This document shows positions 7,970 through 14,949 of a stretch of DNA of 32,095 bases, in pieces. Origin of the DNA: Mobilicoccus sp. (lineage in GTDB: Bacteria > Actinomycetota > Actinomycetes > Actinomycetales > Dermatophilaceae); NCBI GenBank assembly GCA_030538585.1, contig JAUNTP010000015.1, positions 1-32,095 of the forward strand, read 5' to 3'. How positions within the stretch are numbered: the first letter of the stretch is position 1; each line of letters starts with the position of its first letter. Under the pieces are notes generated by a model that was given only the letters and a program-made list of their open reading frames with translations, made no database searches and was not told the DNA's origin. The translations under genes and the position numbers were made by a program.

Positions 7970-8614
7970 TCACAAGGAGTCGAGGATGAGGTCGAGCACG
8001 AGGCGGAACTCATCGGGACGCGCCTCGCGTCGGTCCGTCGCGTGGAAGCGGGCGTGCGCCTCGAGATGTGGGTAGACGGTTGTGAGCTGCTCGCGTTCGA
8101 ACCGTGCGCGACCCTCGGCCTCGGGAATCGCTGCGTAGCCCCCTTGCAGGTGAGAGAAGCCGACGATGTGATTGACGACGAGGTGAAAGCCGAGGTCCTG
8201 CCTCTCGGGCGGTAGATCCGCGGCGGCCAGGTCGGCCAGCAGGCGCTCGGCGAGGCGCCACCGGTGCGGGCCGGGAAAGACCAGCGGCCACAGGTGGGTG
8301 GCCCAGCGATGCTCGCGCAGAGTCCCATTCAGGGCGGTGGCCGTCGCGACGATGTCGTCACGCCAGGACGGCGCGGCGGGTGGGTCGACGTCGGCGAGCA
8401 CGGCGTCGACCATCGCTTCGAGGAGGTCGTCCTTGCCGGCGACGTGGTTGTAGAGCGACATCACCTTGAAGCCGAGGTGCCCGGCGACCGCGCGCATCGT
8501 GATCGCGTCCAGGCCCTCTGCATCGGCGAGGACGACGGCACCGGTCACCACCGTTTCTCGGGTCAGGCGAGGTCGACGCCCCGAGACACCATCCGCGGCG
8601 GCACCTCTTCCCAT
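7970..8614 (-). CDS. TetR-family repressor with TetR_C-type domain
   Basis: A 214-aa regulator. The N-terminal helix-turn-helix spans about 17-62 (LTRETVVTGAVVLADAEG, then ITMRAVAGHLGFKVMSLYNHV), typical of TetR itself with the LYNHV recognition helix. The C-terminal part resembles the TetR_C ligand domain, with the segment FHLVVNHIVGFSHLQGGYAA. It is transcribed divergently from a DUF2306 membrane protein with only 29 nt between start codons; two similar 13-bp dyads flank and overlap both promoters. It most likely represses itself and its neighbour and releases DNA on binding a small molecule, whose identity is unknown. Confidence 0.88.
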   Translation of the reverse strand: MGRGAAADGVSGRRPRLTRETVVTGAVVLADAEGLDAITMRAVAGHLGFKVMSLYNHVAGKDDLLEAMVDAVLADVDPPAAPSWRDDIVATATALNGTLREHRWATHLWPLVFPGPHRWRLAERLLADLAAADLPPERQDLGFHLVVNHIVGFSHLQGGYAAIPEAEGRARFEREQLTTVYPHLEAHARFHATDRREARPDEFRLVLDLILDSL

Positions 8615-8662
8615 ACGTGCATAGTACGTCTAGAGTCATAGCCATGACACGTACAAAGTACG
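8615..8662. promoter_or_regulatory. Divergent leaderless promoters and TetR operators
   Basis: Two related dyads lie here: CGTGCATAGTACG (8616-8628) and CGTACAAAGTACG (8650-8662, perfect arms). Both fit CGTACNNNGTACG, the first with one mismatch. Their centres are 34 bp apart, about three helical turns. The minus-strand -10 TACTAT (8626-8621) ends 6 nt before the tetR ATG and lies inside the first dyad. The plus-strand -10 TAGAGT (8631-8636) ends 7 nt before ATG 8644, and the second dyad covers the first codons of the DUF2306 gene. This is a classic TetR autoregulatory layout. Confidence 0.7.
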
Positions 8663-9456
8663 CGGGGCGTGTTGGTGGGACCCGATCGGCATCCCTCCCG
8701 ACGCCCACGCGTGCACCGGCCATCCCCCGATGGCTCGTACCGGCAGGGCTCCTGACCTTGGCAGTCATCCCGGCGCTGGGCGGCGGGATGCGCCTCGTCG
8801 ACCTGGCGGGCAACCCGGTCGTCACCGAGGCCAACGCCCGCTTCGTGGCAGCGCCGACACCCGTTGTCGCGCACATCGTCAGCGCGACGGCGTTTCTCGG
8901 AATGGGCGCGTTTCAGTTCACCTCGCGCCGCTCAGCGCCGGGGATGCGCCGTCACCGCCGCATCGGGATCCTGGCCTGGCCGTGCGGCGTCGTGGCCGCC
9001 TTCACAGGGCTGTGGATGACGCTGACCTACCCGTGGCCGGATCCCGACGGCCTCGCCCTCTACCTCGTGCGCCTCGTCTTCGGCTCGGCGATGACCCTTT
9101 CCCTCGGGGCCGCCGCCGTAGCCCTGAGGCGGGGTAACGGCGCCGCACACGGGGCCTGGATGACCCGCTCCTACGCGATCGGCGCCGGGGCTGGGACGCA
9201 GGCCTTGCTCCTCCTCCCGCCGACCATCGCCTTCGGGGCGCCGGGTGAGATGCTGAGGACCTCCCTGATGACGCTCGGCTGGGTCCTCAACATCGCCGTC
9301 GCGGAGGGCGTCATCCGTGCGCGCCGACGCCGCCGGCTGACGTCAGCGGCTGCCCACCCGAGAGCTCTCGTCCGGGGTCGGCACGAATCACGGCGGGGTG
9401 TGGCCACAGCATCTCCGTCGGCGCACAGCAGTGGACCCCCGAGCCGCTCGGAGTGA
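8644..9456 (+). CDS. DUF2306 family membrane protein
   Basis: A 270-aa protein with about six hydrophobic segments. It carries the DUF2306 pattern: HIVSATAFLGMGAFQF, the basic loop RRHRRIGILAW, TGLWMTLTYPWP, and AHGAWMTRSYAIGAGAGTQ, with conserved His and Arg residues at helix ends that may bind a cofactor. No reaction is established for the family. ATG 8644 is preferred over GTG 8617 because the -10 TAGAGT lies 7 nt before it; starting at GTG 8617 would translate the promoter. The Arg/Ser-rich 60-residue tail looks disordered. It is probably controlled by the divergent TetR protein. Confidence 0.82.
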   Translation: MTRTKYAGRVGGTRSASLPTPTRAPAIPRWLVPAGLLTLAVIPALGGGMRLVDLAGNPVVTEANARFVAAPTPVVAHIVSATAFLGMGAFQFTSRRSAPGMRRHRRIGILAWPCGVVAAFTGLWMTLTYPWPDPDGLALYLVRLVFGSAMTLSLGAAAVALRRGNGAAHGAWMTRSYAIGAGAGTQALLLLPPTIAFGAPGEMLRTSLMTLGWVLNIAVAEGVIRARRRRRLTSAAAHPRALVRGRHESRRGVATASPSAHSSGPPSRSE

Positions 9457-9502
9457 GCACCGCGCGACAATGGGCGCGACACCTCTCGGAAGGACACCTG
9501 TG

Positions 9503-10135
9503 ATGGCCACCCCTGTGACGCTCTGGTTCGACGTCTCCTGCCCGTACTGCTGGATGACCGCTCAGTGGATTCAGGAGGTCGAGAAGGTGCGCGACCTCGA
9601 CCTCGAGTTCACCCCCATGTCCCTCTCGGTCCTCAACGACGGCCGCGACATCCCCGCCGATTACGCCGAGAAGATGAAGGCCAACTGGGGCCCGGCGCGG
9701 GTGTTCGCCAAGGTCAAGCGCGATGAGCCCGGCAAGGTGCGGGAGCTGTACCAGACGATGGGCACGATGCTGCACGACGAGGGCGAGAGCGGTAAGGCCG
9801 ACTTCGGCGCCTACGACGGCGTCATCGCCGCCGCCCTGGAGAAGGTCGGCCTCGACGCCGCCTACGCCGAGGTCGCCAACACCGAGGAGATGGACGCGGA
9901 GTTGCGCGCCTACCACCAGGCGGGGATGGACGCCGTCGGTGAAGACGTCGGCACCCCCGTGGTCAAGGTCGGCGAGCACGCCGCGTTCTTCGGGCCGGTC
10001 ATCTCCCGCACGCCCGAGGGCGAGGAGGCCGGTGAGGTGTTCGACGCCGTCGCCCGCCTGGCGCAGTTCCCGTACTTCTACAGCGTCAACCGCGCCCGCA
10101 CCGAGGCCCCGCAGGTCGGCAACGTCACGACCTGA
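9503..10135 (+). CDS. Mycothiol-dependent oxidoreductase, Rv2466c-like (DsbA fold)
   Basis: A 210-aa DsbA-superfamily protein. The active site CPYC is at 13-16 (CPWC in Mycobacterium tuberculosis Rv2466c). Long stretches match Rv2466c as I remember it: AGMDAVGEDVGTP, then AFFGPVISRTPEGEEAG, and a final NRARTEAPQ. Rv2466c is a mycothiol-dependent cytosolic reductase that can act as a nitroreductase; it uses mycothiol and mycothione reductase. No signal peptide is present, fitting a cytosolic role. GGAAGGA lies 9 nt before ATG 9503. It lies 46 nt after the DUF2306 gene on the same strand. This is the strongest single hint that the host makes mycothiol. Confidence 0.92.
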   Translation: MATPVTLWFDVSCPYCWMTAQWIQEVEKVRDLDLEFTPMSLSVLNDGRDIPADYAEKMKANWGPARVFAKVKRDEPGKVRELYQTMGTMLHDEGESGKADFGAYDGVIAAALEKVGLDAAYAEVANTEEMDAELRAYHQAGMDAVGEDVGTPVVKVGEHAAFFGPVISRTPEGEEAGEVFDAVARLAQFPYFYSVNRARTEAPQVGNVTT

Positions 10136-10151
10136 CACGCCGACCCGCCCC

Positions 10152-10354
10152 GTTGGTCGATCTCGAGACAGTCGCTCCGCTCCTTCCTCTCGTTGGTTGA
10201 GGAGGAGCGAAGCGGCGTCTAGAGAAACCATGGTGACGTTCGAGGTCATCTCACGATGGTCTCGAGACGCTTCGCTCCTCGACCAACGGCAGTCGCGCTA
10301 CTGCGAGAGGCACGGTGGTCTCGAGACGTCGCTCCGCTCCTCCTCGACCAACGG
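10152..10354. repeat. Palindromic intergenic repeat block 2
   Basis: Another set of the GTTGGTCGAGGAGCGAAGC / GTCTCGAGACC arms in alternating orientation: about 10152-10190, 10191-10230, 10258-10288 and 10318-10354. Between copies is the segment CGCGCTACTGCGAGAG, which recurs as CGCGCTACTGCGTAAG in the block at 27431-27700. The block begins 17 nt after the Rv2466c-like gene, so it may also end that transcript. I see no coding frame and no transposase. Confidence 0.85.
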
Positions 10355-10387
10355 GAGGTGGGGAGCATCCGCGCAGGTCAGCGGCAT

Positions 10388-10404
10388 GGCAACGCAGCGT
10401 TGCC
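10388..10404. promoter_or_regulatory. 17-bp dyad upstream of the XRE gene, likely operator
   Basis: GGCAACGCAGCGTTGCC is a perfect 8-bp inverted repeat around a central A. With one extra T on the right side, the flanks also pair (CATGGC against the following TCATGG), extending the symmetry. It lies about 125 bp before the XRE start codon and outside the repeat block. A helix-turn-helix dimer site is the simplest reading; which regulator uses it is inferred only from proximity. The rest of 10136-10527 holds repeat block 2 and a Shine-Dalgarno. Confidence 0.5.
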
Positions 10405-10527
10405 TCATGGCGCGTAAGAGTAGCCACCGCCGGGGCTCCTCGGGCGTGACCCGGCCCGGCATCGCCGTCTACGGTCGTGACGTCGCCGCTCGTGGCGGCA
10501 CTCCCACCGTTGCGGAAAGGCCCGCTC

Positions 10528-11127
10528 ATGTCCCTCTCGGATCGCATCAAAGACTGCCGTCACCAGGCGGGTCTCACGCAGGCTCAGGTGGCGGAGTCCC
10601 TCCGGGTATCGCGGCAGGCGGTGACGAAGTGGGAGTCGGGAGTGGGCACGCCCGACATCGAGAATCTCGCGGGCCTGGCGCGCCTGTTCGGGGTGAGTGT
10701 CGACCATCTACTCGCCGACGGTGGCGCGAGCGACAACGTCGTGCTGCGGCGGGACGTCGACGTCGCGTCGTTGGAGCCCTACCGCCCGGCCGGCATGGTG
10801 CAGGGGTCGAGGGCGCACGCGGCGATGAAGCAGGTGTTCCCGTCTGCGACGGTGTGGCCGCTCGTGCGCACCCGCCGCAACACGCGCACCGAGGAGGTCA
10901 CCGAGTGGTTGGGGGCGCTGTTCGCGAACACGCCGTTCAACGTGTTCGGCACCACCGACGCACTCAGCAACCGTGACGCGTACTACCTCGTCGAGGACGG
11001 TACCCGCCACCTCCTCGCGCGCGTCGGCACCGACGCCGTGGAGGCCCGGGAACTCCCCGAGCGGGTGAGCGGTCCCCGGTTCACGGTCGGCCAGGATCAG
11101 TTCAGGCGGTACCGCCGCACCCTCTGA
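10528..11127 (+). CDS. XRE-family helix-turn-helix regulator
   Basis: A 199-aa protein. Residues 3-62 form an HTH_3/XRE domain: RIKDCRHQAGLTQAQVAESL, then SRQAVTKWESGVGTPDIENL and LARLFGVSVDHLL. The remaining 130 residues contain no family I recognise; they include RTRRNTRTEEVTEWLGALF and YYLVEDGTRHLLARV, suggesting a compact sensor or small-molecule domain. GAAAGG lies 7 nt before ATG 10528. It stands alone between a repeat block and a strong terminator, with a 17-bp dyad upstream that could be its own operator. Target genes beyond itself are unknown. Confidence 0.83.
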   Translation: MSLSDRIKDCRHQAGLTQAQVAESLRVSRQAVTKWESGVGTPDIENLAGLARLFGVSVDHLLADGGASDNVVLRRDVDVASLEPYRPAGMVQGSRAHAAMKQVFPSATVWPLVRTRRNTRTEEVTEWLGALFANTPFNVFGTTDALSNRDAYYLVEDGTRHLLARVGTDAVEARELPERVSGPRFTVGQDQFRRYRRTL

Positions 11128-11138
11128 GCACGCAGCCG

Positions 11139-11184
11139 AGGATGCAGCCAGGTGGGGGTGATGACCCCCACCCCGCTGCATCCT
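11139..11184. terminator. Strong bidirectional hairpin between convergent genes
   Basis: Outer arms AGGATGCAGC (11139-11148) and GCTGCATCCT (11175-11184) pair perfectly. They enclose inner arms GGTGGGGGT (11151-11159) and ACCCCCACC (11164-11172) around a GATG loop, with only CA opposite CC unpaired. That is a 19-bp-stem hairpin placed exactly between the stop of the XRE gene (11127) and the stop of the thiol-module gene (11196). No long U tract follows, as is usual in GC-rich actinobacteria. Confidence 0.85.
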
Positions 11185-11195
11185 TGTCTGTATCC

Positions 11196-12281
11196 TCAGC
11201 GACGCTTCTGCAGATCCTCGACGGAAACGGCGCCGCCGATGAGGTCGCCGTCGATGATGAGCGAAGGGATCGTCACGGTACGAATGTCCTTCTCCACCAC
11301 GTTCATGCCGGTGACGAGGGCCTCCTCCACGCGGTCGGACTCGGCGAGCTCCACCACGCGCGCGATCCCGTCGGCGTCGTAGCCGGCGTCGGTGAGCCAG
11401 GCGTGCAGCTGGTCGGTGGCCTGCTCGGTGGTGGCCTCCTCGTTGAACCACACCTGCCACGGACGACCGGCCTCGTTGATGCCGGTGAACATCTGCTCGA
11501 GGATGGCCCAGTCGGTCGGCTCACCCGAGGGAGCGCCCTGTTCGGCCTCCAGCATCTGCAGCGCGATGAGGTAGCGCGTCACGAGCGGGGAGTGCTGAAA
11601 GCGGGGAGCGAAGTCGCCACCGATCGGGTAGGGCACGTACGCGATGTTATGGGTGCCGTCGACGCCCGCCTCCTTGAGGTTGCGGAAGAGATGCGCGCAG
11701 AACTGGCAGCCAGGGTCGATGATCTCCAGCGCCACGGGGAGCCCGTCGCGCCGGCCACCGAGGTAGCTCGCGTACGCGGGCGTGAACTCGGTGGCGTCCC
11801 AGGTGCGGATGCGGTTCGGCACCGCCGCGGCGGCGTCGACGAGCGCCGTGCCCTCGTTGCGGAAGGCGCCGACGACGTCACCGCGCATGAGGGTGGCGGA
11901 GAAGCTCAACTCGTCGCTGGCGATGCCGCAGCCCTGCGTCGAGGACAAGGAGCAGGCGACAGGGTCGGCGCGGTTGCACGTGCCGTACGCGGCGAGGTTG
12001 AGGCCCGAGCGCCCCACGATGTAGAGGCTCAGCACGAGCGAGAGCACCATGAGGAACGCGACCACCTCGATGGCGACCGACGCAGGCCCCACCAGGCGCG
12101 GCGAGCGCACCGCGACGGGCGCGAGAAGCGAGTTCTTCACGTCCTCACGAAAGGTCGTGTCGCAGGGACGGAACGTGACGCGGCGCGCCATGCAGCCCCA
12201 GGCGCGCCGCAGCAGCGTGCGGTACTTCGCCGAGACGGCAGCGAGAAACAGCAGGACGATGAACGCGGCGATACACAGCAT
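11196..12281 (-). CDS. Membrane-anchored thioredoxin-fold protein (thiol module)
   Basis: A 361-aa protein. One N-terminal membrane segment (3-18) is followed by a short loop with Cys30 and Cys40 (RVTFRPCDTTF), then a second membrane segment at about 66-90. The outer part begins with a Cys-rich stretch (C102, C110, C118) and ends in a thioredoxin-like domain with active site DPGCQFCAHLF (CQFC 192-195) and the cis-proline loop TIPSLIIDG (337-345). The N-terminal cysteines lie in the segment between the two membrane helices, so thiols are possible on both faces. It starts directly after the stop of the PLP-enzyme gene (TAG then ATG), so the two are co-translated. I cannot name a characterised family. 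Confidence 0.78.
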   Translation of the reverse strand: MLCIAAFIVLLFLAAVSAKYRTLLRRAWGCMARRVTFRPCDTTFREDVKNSLLAPVAVRSPRLVGPASVAIEVVAFLMVLSLVLSLYIVGRSGLNLAAYGTCNRADPVACSLSSTQGCGIASDELSFSATLMRGDVVGAFRNEGTALVDAAAAVPNRIRTWDATEFTPAYASYLGGRRDGLPVALEIIDPGCQFCAHLFRNLKEAGVDGTHNIAYVPYPIGGDFAPRFQHSPLVTRYLIALQMLEAEQGAPSGEPTDWAILEQMFTGINEAGRPWQVWFNEEATTEQATDQLHAWLTDAGYDADGIARVVELAESDRVEEALVTGMNVVEKDIRTVTIPSLIIDGDLIGGAVSVEDLQKRR

Positions 12282-13502
12282 CTACAGCCCCTTGGCCAGG
12301 CGCGTCACCGTCGAGACGGTGTGCGCGATGTCGGCCTCGCTCGTGTGCGCGCCGAGGCTGAACCGCAGCAGCGGCGGCAGCCCTTCACGCTCAATGAGCC
12401 AGTGGTGGGCACAGAATGCGCCGCTGCGCACCATGATGTTCGCCTTGGAGAGAAAGGTCGCGAACCGGTGCGCGTCGACCCGCTCGGGCACCACCGTGAC
12501 CAGCGATGACCCGGGAGCGCTGAGCAGGCGCAGGTTCGACGCCGCACTCAAGCCCTCGTGCAGGGTGGTCGCGAGGCGGGTTTCGCGGGCTTCGAGGTCT
12601 TCGCCGGTGGCAGCGCGGTAGCCGTCGAGCCATCCCAGCGCGGCGCGCAGGGCGAGGATCTCTCCCCACGCCTGCAGGCCCGGTTCGAGGCGAGTGTGCC
12701 CACCGGGCAGGAGGTCGTACTCGGCCTCGCGCACGTCGCTGACCTGCCCGCCGCCGACGAAGCTGACATCGAGGGATTCGAGTAGCTCGTTGGTGGTGAC
12801 GACGACCCCGAGCGAGGCGCCGTACAGCTTGTGCGCCGAGAAGCAGATCGCGTCGGCGCGCAATCCCCGCATCAGGGAGGGTGCGTGCGGGAGGGCTTGG
12901 GCGGCGTCGATGATGACGATGCCGCTGCGCGCGTGCGCAGCGTCCACGAGCTCGGGGAGGCCGAGCGTCGGAGCGCCGTTGACGTTGTTCATCGCCGAGA
13001 TGACGACGATGGCGTCGGTGAGGTCGTCGTTCCGGTAGATCAGGTGGCCGTCCGCGTCGCGGTCGAGCAGCACCCGCTCGATCCCGGCGCGGCGGGCGTG
13101 AGCGATCGTCGGCAGGAACACCGAGTTGTGCTCGGTGTGGGTCGTGATGACGCGCCGGTACCGCCCGGCCGGGAGCTGGTGGAGCAGAAGGTTGATGCCG
13201 TAGGTGGTGTTGAGGGTGAACGACGCCGTGTACGCCCGCGCCGGCAGATCGAGGTGAGCGAGCACCGCGGCCCGGGTGGCCTCCACGCCCTCGTCGACCT
13301 TGCGGCCCCACGCGTACTGCACCCGGTCGCCGCACGCGTTGTGGGTGAGGTAGTAGTCGTTCATCGCGTCGATGACCGGCTGCGGGCGCAAGGTCTGGCA
13401 CGCCGAGTCGAGGTACACCTGCTCGGGCGGCAGGTACTCGAAGCCGTAGCGACCCTCAACGGCGGAGGCGGCCGGGGTGCGGGAGCGGGAGAACAGCCCC
13501 AT
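12282..13502 (-). CDS. Class V aminotransferase, cysteine desulfurase-like (SufS/NifS type)
   Basis: A 406-aa PLP enzyme. Visible landmarks are HTEHNS (His125 stacking on PLP), IIDAAQALPH (Asp199 and Gln202 binding the pyridine ring), SAHKLYGASLGVV (Lys225, Schiff base) and MVRSGAFCAHHW with Cys364 at the position of the persulfide cysteine of SufS-type enzymes. Cysteine desulfurases turn cysteine into alanine plus an enzyme persulfide. No sufE, sufU, iscU or other Fe-S assembly gene is nearby; the neighbours are exported or membrane thiol proteins instead. It overlaps the upstream lipoprotein gene as ATGA and the downstream gene begins at its stop. Selenocysteine lyase or another C-S lyase remains possible. 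Confidence 0.83.
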   Translation of the reverse strand: MGLFSRSRTPAASAVEGRYGFEYLPPEQVYLDSACQTLRPQPVIDAMNDYYLTHNACGDRVQYAWGRKVDEGVEATRAAVLAHLDLPARAYTASFTLNTTYGINLLLHQLPAGRYRRVITTHTEHNSVFLPTIAHARRAGIERVLLDRDADGHLIYRNDDLTDAIVVISAMNNVNGAPTLGLPELVDAAHARSGIVIIDAAQALPHAPSLMRGLRADAICFSAHKLYGASLGVVVTTNELLESLDVSFVGGGQVSDVREAEYDLLPGGHTRLEPGLQAWGEILALRAALGWLDGYRAATGEDLEARETRLATTLHEGLSAASNLRLLSAPGSSLVTVVPERVDAHRFATFLSKANIMVRSGAFCAHHWLIEREGLPPLLRFSLGAHTSEADIAHTVSTVTRLAKGL

Positions 13503-14134
13503 CACAGGCCCGCCTTGGCGACGGCGGCGTCGAGCGGGTCGGTGAGGTCGGACAGGCGCCGCAGGATGAGCATGTCCCCGTCGAGGAAGAACGTGGGGGT
13601 CCCGGTGACGCCGAGGTCGAGACCGTCCTGATAGTCGCGCTCGATGCGCTCCTTCACGGCCGGGTCGGCGACGCTCGCGTCGTAGGCCTCCAGGTCGAGG
13701 CCGAGGTTGTCGGCGAAGATGCGGAAGTCGGCGGCACGCGAATCCTGCTTCTCTCCCCACCCGGGCTGGGTGGCGAGCAGCACCTCGACCATCTCCTCCA
13801 TCTTGCCCTGCGCGGCAGCGGCTTCGACGGCCAGCGCGGCGTTCATGGAGTTCTTGTGGCCGGGGCCGGGAAAGTGGCGCATGACGAACGTGATCTTGCC
13901 GTCGTAGGCCTTGCGGACGTCGTCGATGGCGGGGCTCACCGCGCGGCAGGCCTCGCACTCGAAGTCGATGAACTCCACGAGCACGGGAGCGCCCTCGGGG
14001 CCTTGATCGAGGACGTGGGAGTCGGTGCGGGTGGCGGGCGCGGCGTCGGGGTCGCCGCCGGTGGAGCCGCCGCAGGCGGACAGGACAAGGGCCAGCACGG
14101 CAGCGATGGCCGGCAGCAGCAAGCGGGAGTTCAC
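13502..14134 (-). CDS. DsbA/thioredoxin-like lipoprotein
   Basis: A 210-aa exported protein with a lipobox (LVLSAC, Cys21), followed by a Gly/Asp/Ala-rich linker and a DsbA-type thioredoxin fold: VEFIDFECEACRAVSP with CEAC at 60-63, RHFPGPGHKNSMNAALAVEA, and the cis-proline loop TGTPTFFLDG. Such proteins catalyse dithiol-disulfide exchange outside the membrane, usually with a VKOR or DsbB-like partner. Start GTG 14134 has AAGGAA upstream. It follows the small membrane-protein gene by 48 nt and overlaps the PLP enzyme gene as ATGA, so exported disulfide chemistry and cytosolic sulfur chemistry are tied in one transcript. Confidence 0.87.
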   Translation of the reverse strand: MNSRLLLPAIAAVLALVLSACGGSTGGDPDAAPATRTDSHVLDQGPEGAPVLVEFIDFECEACRAVSPAIDDVRKAYDGKITFVMRHFPGPGHKNSMNAALAVEAAAAQGKMEEMVEVLLATQPGWGEKQDSRAADFRIFADNLGLDLEAYDASVADPAVKERIERDYQDGLDLGVTGTPTFFLDGDMLILRRLSDLTDPLDAAVAKAGL

Positions 14135-14182
14135 GGGGTTCCTTCAGGGTTCGAACTGGTCGGTGGGGATGTTCGGCGCGTG

Positions 14183-14668
14183 TCAGCGCTGACCGACCGG
14201 CGGACCCCGGCGACGATACGGACGCGGCAACCCCAGCGCGCCCGGCGCGGGGTCAGGTGCGGAACCCAGGAGGAGAGGAGCGATGGCGGGAGCGGGCCCG
14301 CCCCGAGTGAGGTCCAGGCAGGTGGTGAACCAGGCGTTCGCGGCGTGAAGGGCTCGGCGAGCCCACCATCCGGCGCCGAGCGCGAGCAGTGCGCCGACCA
14401 GGCCGGCAGCGAGCACCAGCGCCGCGACGACGGCGAGCAGGGACGCAGCAGAGTCGAGGTGGGGTCCGGCGAGATAGGTGTGCTCGGGGCACAGGCTCGA
14501 GGACGCCAACAGGTCGAGGTGCAGGCCGGCGGGCGCGAGGACCGACAGCGGGCGCACGCACGTGAGGGAACTGAGGGTGAGGACCGACAGGGCCCCGGTG
14601 AGGGTTTTCGCGGCGGACAGCACGACGGCCACGGCGGCGGTTGCCGCGCTCAGCCGGTGCATTGTCAT
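14183..14668 (-). CDS. Small membrane protein with cysteines, first gene of the thiol module
   Basis: A 161-aa protein with two clear hydrophobic segments (about 7-33 and 74-102) and a Pro/Arg/Gly-rich C-terminal tail. Three cysteines are present: Cys37 and Cys60 in the loop between the segments, likely outside, and Cys117 after the second segment. This is not a recognisable VKOR, DsbB or DoxX sequence, all of which have four helices and CXXC. AAGGGAG lies just before ATG 14668, a strong Shine-Dalgarno. It leads a four-gene minus-strand run (gaps +48, overlap, 0), so a membrane partner of the DsbA-like lipoprotein is a reasonable guess. Confidence 0.68.
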   Translation of the reverse strand: MTMHRLSAATAAVAVVLSAAKTLTGALSVLTLSSLTCVRPLSVLAPAGLHLDLLASSSLCPEHTYLAGPHLDSAASLLAVVAALVLAAGLVGALLALGAGWWARRALHAANAWFTTCLDLTRGGPAPAIAPLLLGSAPDPAPGALGLPRPYRRRGPPVGQR

Positions 14669-14793
14669 GGTCGCTCCCTTACTTATCCGGGTTCAGGATC
14701 ACACCGCATCCTCGCTACCGCACGGTCCGAAGGTCCCGACGCCACCTCTCACCCGCCCGAGTCGGTGGGCGTCGGCAGGGATGCGCCAGGACG

Positions 14794-14896
14794 AAACGCA
14801 GTTTCGACGTGGTCGATGACACCACTCATTCCATCAGAGCAGGTCAGCGACCTGCGCTCTTCTGCGGGGCGTGTCGACCACGTCGAAACTGCGTTT
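14794..14896. repeat. 103-bp element with perfect 23-bp inverted ends
   Basis: The arm at 14794-14816 begins AAACGCAGTTTCGACG and is matched base for base by the reverse complement at 14874-14896, with 57 nt between. The interior contains a smaller dyad, GCAGGTC-AGC-GACCTGC (about 14849-14865). It lies between the stop of the SDR gene (14950) and the start of the thiol module (14668), so it could be a terminator-like or attenuator structure, or a MITE-like non-autonomous element. No target-site duplication is evident. The rest of 14669-14949 shows nothing else. Confidence 0.8.
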
Positions 14897-14949
14897 GCTC
14901 GGCGGTGAGAACTGCCTGCGCGACGCCAGAGGGCCGCGACACAGCTCGA

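Noticed and set aside
6413..8215. 600-aa plus-strand frame opposite the CotH gene
   Set aside because: It is a GC-rich antisense shadow; its sequence is low-complexity Val/Gly/Glu with no motif, while the CotH frame has a signal peptide and domain motifs.
9311..10249. 312-aa minus-strand frame opposite the Rv2466c-like gene
   Set aside because: Antisense shadow starting inside a repeat block; the plus-strand protein matches a known family along its whole length.
11142..12509. 455-aa plus-strand frame over the thiol module
   Set aside because: It is antisense to two genes with clear active-site motifs and has His/Arg/Gly-rich shadow composition.
14794..14896. The 103-bp element as an insertion sequence
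   Set aside because: Too short to encode a transposase and no target-site duplication can be seen; kept as a repeat of unknown type.
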